From Clavelina lepadiformis (lineage: Eukaryota; Chordata; Ascidiacea; Aplousobranchia; Clavelinidae): DNA of 64,000 nucleotides. The translations under genes and the position numbers were made by a program. The stretch is from NCBI RefSeq assembly GCF_947623445.1, contig NC_135245.1, positions 19,723,501 to 19,787,500 on the forward strand. Reading direction: 5' to 3'. A model generated the notes under the pieces. The model made no database searches, was not told where the DNA came from, and was given only the letters and a program-made list of their open reading frames with translations. Positions 63,811 to 64,000 of the stretch are shown in pieces. The number at the start of each line of letters is the position of its first letter. Position 1 is the first letter of the stretch.

Positions 63811-64000
63811 GTGAGTTGGTTGCATTGTCCTCCAAGATTATTATTCCTATTTAGATGCTACTTTTTGCTCGAATGTTTACTAACAAGCTAAAACTTATTA
63901 GGATATTTTACATTCACACATTTTAGCAATTTCCAAATTGATTGTGTTGTTACTGTTGCCTCACATTAGGCGGGAGATAGTTGCATAAAGCTGGTGATGT

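Noticed and set aside
63969..64000. Next LIS1 exon at the window end
   Set aside because: An acceptor-like ATTAG precedes it, but the translation does not continue the WD40 repeat.

Overview
This is eukaryotic, animal nuclear DNA. Genes are split by mostly short GT-AG introns, and families include an ERK3/ERK4-type MAP kinase, LIS1, the ciliary protein DRC2, an XIAP-like IAP, a death-domain protein and an NXPE-family protein. Together with fairly compact genes, AT-rich spacers and a patchy CpG content, this suggests an invertebrate deuterostome, most likely an ascidian tunicate of the Ciona/Phallusia kind. The family calls are firm; the species-level guess is inference.

Layout. 2.2-3.8 kb: a five-exon gene for a secreted, probably GPI-anchored protein with two NTR/TIMP-like units. 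4.7-22.4 kb: a 13- or 14-exon atypical MAP kinase (mapk4/6, ERK3/ERK4) with a 9.4 kb third intron, an exact FRIEDE motif and a long His/Ser/Gln-rich tail. 25.5-29.7 kb: complete drc2/ccdc65 in ten exons. 31.8-45.6 kb: a six-exon gene for a death-domain protein with a Cys/His-rich C-terminus; its second intron holds an apparently recent 9.3 kb Ty3/gypsy-class LTR retroelement (34,731-44,040, minus strand) with gag, pol, an env-like gene and an extra ORF. 46.0-49.5 kb: a stack of nested hAT-like DNA transposons and an older LTR of the same retroelement family. 52.2-53.9 kb: a broken IAP gene (BIR, BIR, UBA). 54.1 kb: a dead NXPE exon. 55.3-57.4 kb: a two-exon NXPE-family gene. 62.0 kb to the end: the first four coding exons of LIS1 (pafah1b1), which runs off the window.

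All host genes, dead ones included, are on the plus strand; the intact retroelement is on the minus strand. I see no operon or shared pathway: cilia (drc2), dynein regulation (LIS1), signalling (the kinase) and death-fold or IAP genes are simply neighbours. The most notable items are the retroelement with a correctly phased -1 slippery heptamer and a single in-frame UGA in gag, the two-domain death-fold protein spliced across it, the altered catalytic motifs of the ERK3/4 kinase, an abundance of the palindrome TGACGTCA, and a transposon nest in which one 8-bp target site occurs three times. Exon boundaries were worked out by hand from reading phase, splice signals and family similarity, without alignment software.
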